64,000 nt of DNA from Daedaleopsis sinensis (Eukaryota; Basidiomycota; Agaricomycetes; Polyporales; Polyporaceae). Positions within the stretch are counted from its first letter, which is position 1; each line of letters begins with the position of its first letter. Location: positions 3,038,001 through 3,102,000 of the forward strand of contig CM066301.1 of assembly GCA_033807695.1 (NCBI GenBank), given 5' to 3'. Shown piece by piece: positions 55,637 to 64,000 of this stretch. The notes beneath the pieces are model-generated. The model saw only the letters and a list, made by a program, of their open reading frames with translations. It had not been told where the DNA came from and ran no database searches. The position numbers and the translations under genes were made by a program.

Positions 55637-56665
55637 CGTAGAGGGAAAGAGGAGACAGATGAACGAGCGGGATCCGGGACCACTTCCGAGTTAATATGGG
55701 GTGGCCAGGAAGAGAATGGGGGGATGCAAAGTGTGTGTGGCCATGAGGCGGGCTTCGTGAACCAAAGTTCCACTTGCGGCCTCTTACGTACCCACCTCAG
55801 CAACGCCGCTCATTATTCTGTCGCCCAATTGTGCCCAACACACGGATTACGGCCTGTCACCCTGTTGCAGACCAACCGCATCACTCATTCTTGCGCAAAG
55901 TTAGGCCCAGCTGGCAGTAGTATGATGTCCAAATCGTATTTCGATAATACTACCACAGAGTAGACTGTACAGTGCGTGAAGGGGAACCGAGATGGTGAGG
56001 GATGTATGCAAGATACTGCGAATGGACAACGTTTCTGAAGTTCAGCGTAAAGCAACAACGATATCCAAAAGCAACACATGCGACGCCGTCAACAATGGGG
56101 GACATGCCCACGCGACCAGCTCAAAAACAGAGCTGACCAGCGACCATTGCAGAACAGCTCGATCTTACACGATTTTGACTCATTACACGACAGTAGACAG
56201 CGGAAAGGCTGGTGAAGGCGCAAAGCACCTCCCTGTCGAGACAATTTAAGGATCGTGTGGTGCGTGTAGCAGTCGCCATTCGAAAGACAGGAAAAGAGCT
56301 GGGAGACTCTTCAAGAGGCTGCCGGCAGGTTTCCAGTTCTGTCGCAAGGGCCGTGGGCTATATATGTAGAGCTTGAAAGGAGGGGGAGAGGGGAGAGGGG
56401 AGAGGGGAGACGTTGAAAAATAGAGGATGAGCACAAGTCGGTGATCGCAGAAGCGCGCGATTACTGGCCTCTTTGTCATCTCCTGAATGTGGTAATGCGT
56501 TCGCACGGTCTGACGGCGAGATTCTCGCCCGCACCGGAGGTCGACCAGTGCACTCTCCTTGCATATCATCCGCGTTCCTCCAGCCTAGTGTCTGTGTCCC
56601 AGAGGCTCTTCCACAGCAGGTCTACTGTTTCATCATCAGAGGATTGATTCTCCTCTCTTTCAATC
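55637..56665. promoter_or_regulatory. Intergenic region between the disordered orphan and USP7
   Basis: This 1.03-kb region separates two divergent starts and should hold both promoters. It contains a G-rich heptamer array (56382-56407) with quadruplex potential and a pyrimidine-rich run before the USP7 ATG. No gene is seen. Confidence 0.55.
56382..56407 (+). repeat. GGGGAGA heptamer array with G-quadruplex potential
   Basis: Four G-runs (56382-56386, 56390-56393, 56397-56400, 56404-56407) are separated by three AGA-type loops of 3 nt. This satisfies the G3+ N1-7 quadruplex pattern on the plus strand, about 260 bp before the USP7 start. Confidence 0.8.
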
Positions 56666-61033
<4,368 letters not shown>

Positions 61034-61315
61034 TCACCGCCTGCTTCCATCCTTCCTCGACCCGCTCGAGAAGTGTCGTTGGTGTTCCGTGTGGTCATGT
61101 CTTGTGTCTCCCAGTAGTTGCATTGAGTCTCTTACATGTACTTTTTGTTCTCTCTCCTTAGCTTCTTCAGTGTATAACGACCGCTCAGCAAACGAGTGTA
61201 CACCGATTCCTCATCGTATTACCCATGGTACGAACATCGAATGAGGGAATAATAATGGATGTGTATAGCTACTTTCGCTTCTTTGACTTCTTCGAGGAAG
61301 ACTACATAGAGGATA

Positions 61316-62198
61316 TTAGTATCTTGCGGAATCCGGATTGGCCCGATGACCCACAGATTTCGAAGGTGAACGTGGTGACGAGGGTGAAGCGGCTTCGGAA
61401 CGGTCACTGTCGCTGAAAGTTCCGCTGTCACCGCCCGCGCTGGGCGGTGTCAGCCCATTGGACTTTGCAGATACCGGCGTTATGGGACGCGAAGGCGTGG
61501 ATGGGGTTGTGGCGGAGGCTGGTTCGGCGGCGGGAGCAGCGGTAGGTGGGGCAGGCTCGACGACCAACCGAGGCACAGGGAACTTGCCGTACTTGCGCTC
61601 TAAGGCATGGGTGATGGGTGCGTAAATTCTATCACAGCAGGAAATAAACGTACCGGCTTCGGCACGGATGGCGGGAATCTGCTCGACGAGCGTACGCATT
61701 TTCTCGTTGTGCATCATCTCCGTCGCGGTCTGGAAGATCACGCTGCCCCAACCCTCAACGTATGCGTTTGCCTCTGCGGCGACCTCAAGAATTTCGGCCT
61801 CGAGCTCCTTTTCAGCAGCAAGAAGACTGTTCCACAGGTCATCGCCGATCGAACCCTTCTGGAGAAGATTCTGCAGCGCGGGTTTGTCCTCACGGAGGCG
61901 GATGATCCGTGTAACGTCGGTCATGGCGCGGCGGACGAGTGCGGCTTTGAGAAGGGTCTCCGGGGTAGGAGGGTCGCTCATTTGAAGGAGAGAGAAGTAG
62001 ACATCGCGTTCGTGGTGCTGGGGGAAGTAGGGCTCGAATACTTTCTCTGTCAGAGGCGGACAAAGTAATTAGCGACGCGTCATGGTTGGCCAGTTTCCGC
62101 CACGTACGGGCGTTTCTTCGCCGGTAGAAGGAGCTGAATGCGATGAGAGAGCCAAAGACAATGATAACATAGAGAACGGGGACGAGGACGGAGGCCAT
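61316..62198 (-). CDS. SEC66: ER translocation complex subunit SEC66 (SEC71)
   Basis: Exons in coding order are 62198-62108, 62046-61654 and 61599-61316, giving 255 aa. One N-terminal membrane segment (VLVPVLYVIIVFGSLIAF) is followed by a cytosolic helical domain. Its family motifs include KVFEPYFPQHHERDVYFSLL, RAMTDVTRIIRLREDKPALQ, LQKGSIGDDLWNSLLAAEKEL and WGSVIFQTATEMM. The last 85 residues are Pro/Ser/Ala-rich. Sec66 belongs to the Sec62/63/66/72 assembly for post-translational import into the ER. It is convergent with USP7 (282 bp between stops) and divergent from citrate synthase. Confidence 0.95.
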
Positions 62199-62548
62199 CG
62201 CGGACGGCGATGGAGGACGAGAAGGACTGCAGTAACCACGATCTGCTGGCAAGACTGACACGAATCTCCCCAGCCCGCGCTGACTGCTTTCGGTGATTGG
62301 TCGCGTGGCAGCAAGCGTTTCCATTATGTCATCACCGCCTTGCCGTCCTCACCGGGGACTGCCGGCGAACGAGTTCCGAGTTCCGGTCGAATGCCGGCTC
62401 GACGTACCCCGGTCATGTGCGGATCCCGACGAGGGAGACCAGGGGAGACCAGGCGCGTCGACAGCATATGATATATGAAAGTGGGGGCTACGGACCAGCT
62501 CTCTGAGTTTCTTGCCCCGCATCCTACCCCGCATATTGTCTACATACA
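62199..62548. promoter_or_regulatory. Shared upstream region of SEC66 and citrate synthase
   Basis: These 350 bp separate two divergent starts. A direct duplication GGGAGACCAGG(GGAGACCAGG) is visible near 62435-62455. No other nameable element is seen. Confidence 0.45.
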
Positions 62549-64000
62549 ATGTTCAAAAGTAGCGCGACCTCCGCCCGCCACCTCTCGCGAGGCTTTGCCC
62601 AGCGACGCCTCGCATCTACCAAGGTTCGCGCGAACGCCTACTAATGTTTCGCGACATATGTGTTTATCGCGGCTCGTAGACTGTCAGAGATGTTCTTGAG
62701 GAAGTCGTTCCCAAGAAACAGCTTCAGCTCAAGCAGCTGGTGCGTCTCCATTCTTGCTGTCCTCACGCGTTGCTGATAGGGTATTGCACAGAAAACCGAG
62801 CATGGTCAGGCCGTCCTCGGTGACATCAAGGTAACCAGCTTGCCGGACGGACCTATCAGCTTGCTCAGTTCACATTTCGAGTCGATAGGTAGAGCATGTC
62901 GTGGGCGGGATGAGAGGCTTGAAGGCCATGCTCTGGGAAGCGTCCGTTCTCGACCCCAACGAGGTACGTCCGCTTCTCTCCCCCATTACACCGGACGGCC
63001 CTGACCTGACGTTCGAGTAGGGCATTCGGTTCCATGGCATGACCATTCCGGATTGCCAGAAGTCACTCCCTGCTGCACCTGGCGGAAAGGAAATCATCGC
63101 GGAGAGCATGTTTTGGTTGCTCCTCACCGGCAAGGTCCCCACAGAGGCGGAGACCCGTCAACTCTCTCGGCAGCTCGCGGAGAAGGGCGACCTGCCCGAA
63201 TACATTGAGAAGCTCATCGACTCGTGAGTCCACCGAATTCATCCCTAGTTTCCGCGCTCAAAGTAATCCGCTACAGCCTTCCTCCTACTCTTCACCCAAT
63301 GACCCAGCTGGGTATGGGTGTTGCCGCCCTCAATCACGAGAGCAAATTCCAGGCTGCGTATGAGCGTGGTATCAAGAAGAACGAGTATTGGACGTACGCA
63401 TTGGAGGACTCCCTCGAACTCCTCGCTCGTCTTCCCGCACTAGCTGCGCGCATCTACCGCAATGTCTACAACCCCGGAAAGCCGATTCCGAAAATCAACA
63501 AGGACTTGGACCTGGTTGGTGAGTTCTCATGCTACGGACGCGAGAACCCGTCGGCTAAGGACTGAAACTCATCTCAACAGGGAACTATGTGAACATGCTT
63601 GGCTATGGTGACAATCATGACCTCACCGAGTATCTCCGTCTTTACATCGCTATTCATGGCGATCACGAGGGTGGAAATGCTTCTGCTCATACTTCCCGTG
63701 AATATTGTGTTACATCGGGCAACTCGTGTTATATGCTCATCTACTTCGACAGACCTCGTTGGATCCACCTTGGCGGACCCTTACTTGTCTTATGCGGCTG
63801 GTTTGTACGCGCTCGCCGGGCCCCTTCACGGGTAGGCATAGATGTTGTTTCCGCTCTTCTAACCAGTGCTGACTTCAGATATAGCCTTGCCAATCAGGAA
63901 GTGCTCCGATGGCAGATGAACATGCAGAAGGAGCTTGGTGACAACATCTCACATGACAACATCAAGGACTTCCTCTGGAAGACGCTCAAAAGCGGACAGG
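62549..64000 (+). CDS. CIT1: Mitochondrial citrate synthase (3' end beyond window)
   Basis: The exons seen are 62549-62623, 62680-62739, 62792-62830, 62889-62963, 63021-63223, 63277-63518, 63581-63697, 63753-63831 and 63885 to the window end. The first 25 residues are Arg/Ser-rich without acids, a mitochondrial presequence. Family motifs include [69 protein letters not shown] and AGPLHGLANQEVL. The two His-containing motifs near the end carry substrate-binding and catalytic histidines of this family. The enzyme condenses acetyl-CoA and oxaloacetate in the TCA cycle. About one third of the protein lies outside the window. Confidence 0.95.

Overview
The window is nuclear DNA from a filamentous basidiomycete, most likely an agaricomycete. 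The evidence is gene density (22 protein-coding genes in 64 kb), about 165 short introns of roughly 38-100 nt (most 50-60 nt) with GT donors and CTAAC/CTGAC-like branch sites, gene spacing of a few hundred bases, and the protein families present. I rebuilt every gene by hand splicing. Exon coordinates are given in each entry, and reading phase closes across all junctions except where I say so. No rRNA, tRNA, transposon or CRISPR array was recognised.

Layout. 1-280 (-): 5' end of an unrecognised protein. 1.1-6.3 kb: an RRM protein resembling the RRM of cyclophilin E, TAF13 (-), exosome subunit RRP4 (+) and a DUF4211 protein (-) whose stop region overlaps that of RRP4. 6.7-14.9 kb: one very large gene (about 2334 aa, 22 exons) with two C1-type zinc modules. 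15.0-22.6 kb: DPM2 (-), OST3 (+), SEC16 (-). 22.9-28.4 kb: RPAP3-like TPR protein and a Pumilio/PUF protein, both (-). 29.5-38.4 kb: kinesin-1 heavy chain (-), ELF1 (-), kinesin-5 (+). 38.7-48.4 kb: VPS55 (+), TRS120 (-), PIK1 (+). 48.6-50.4 kb: KRE2/MNT1-family mannosyltransferase (-). 51.3-55.6 kb: a large disordered orphan (-). 56.7-62.2 kb: USP7/Ubp15 deubiquitinase (+), SEC66 (-). 62.5-64 kb: mitochondrial citrate synthase (+), cut by the window end.

Functionally the window is housekeeping with a strong secretory bias. DPM2 (dolichol-P-mannose), OST3 (N-glycan transfer), SEC66 (translocation), SEC16 (COPII sites), TRS120 and PIK1 (trans-Golgi), VPS55 (endosome) and a GT15 mannosyltransferase (Golgi) are eight of the 22 genes. 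Two functionally linked pairs are head-to-head: DPM2/OST3 and TRS120/PIK1. Two kinesin motors flank ELF1.

I found no defence island or wholly new system. The most unusual signals are in gene structure: a 5-nt and an 11-nt microexon in kinesin-1, first coding exons made only of the ATG (DPM2, USP7), at least five GC-AG introns, a coding 3'-end overlap, and the giant C1-domain protein, which may be a fungal relative of UNC80.
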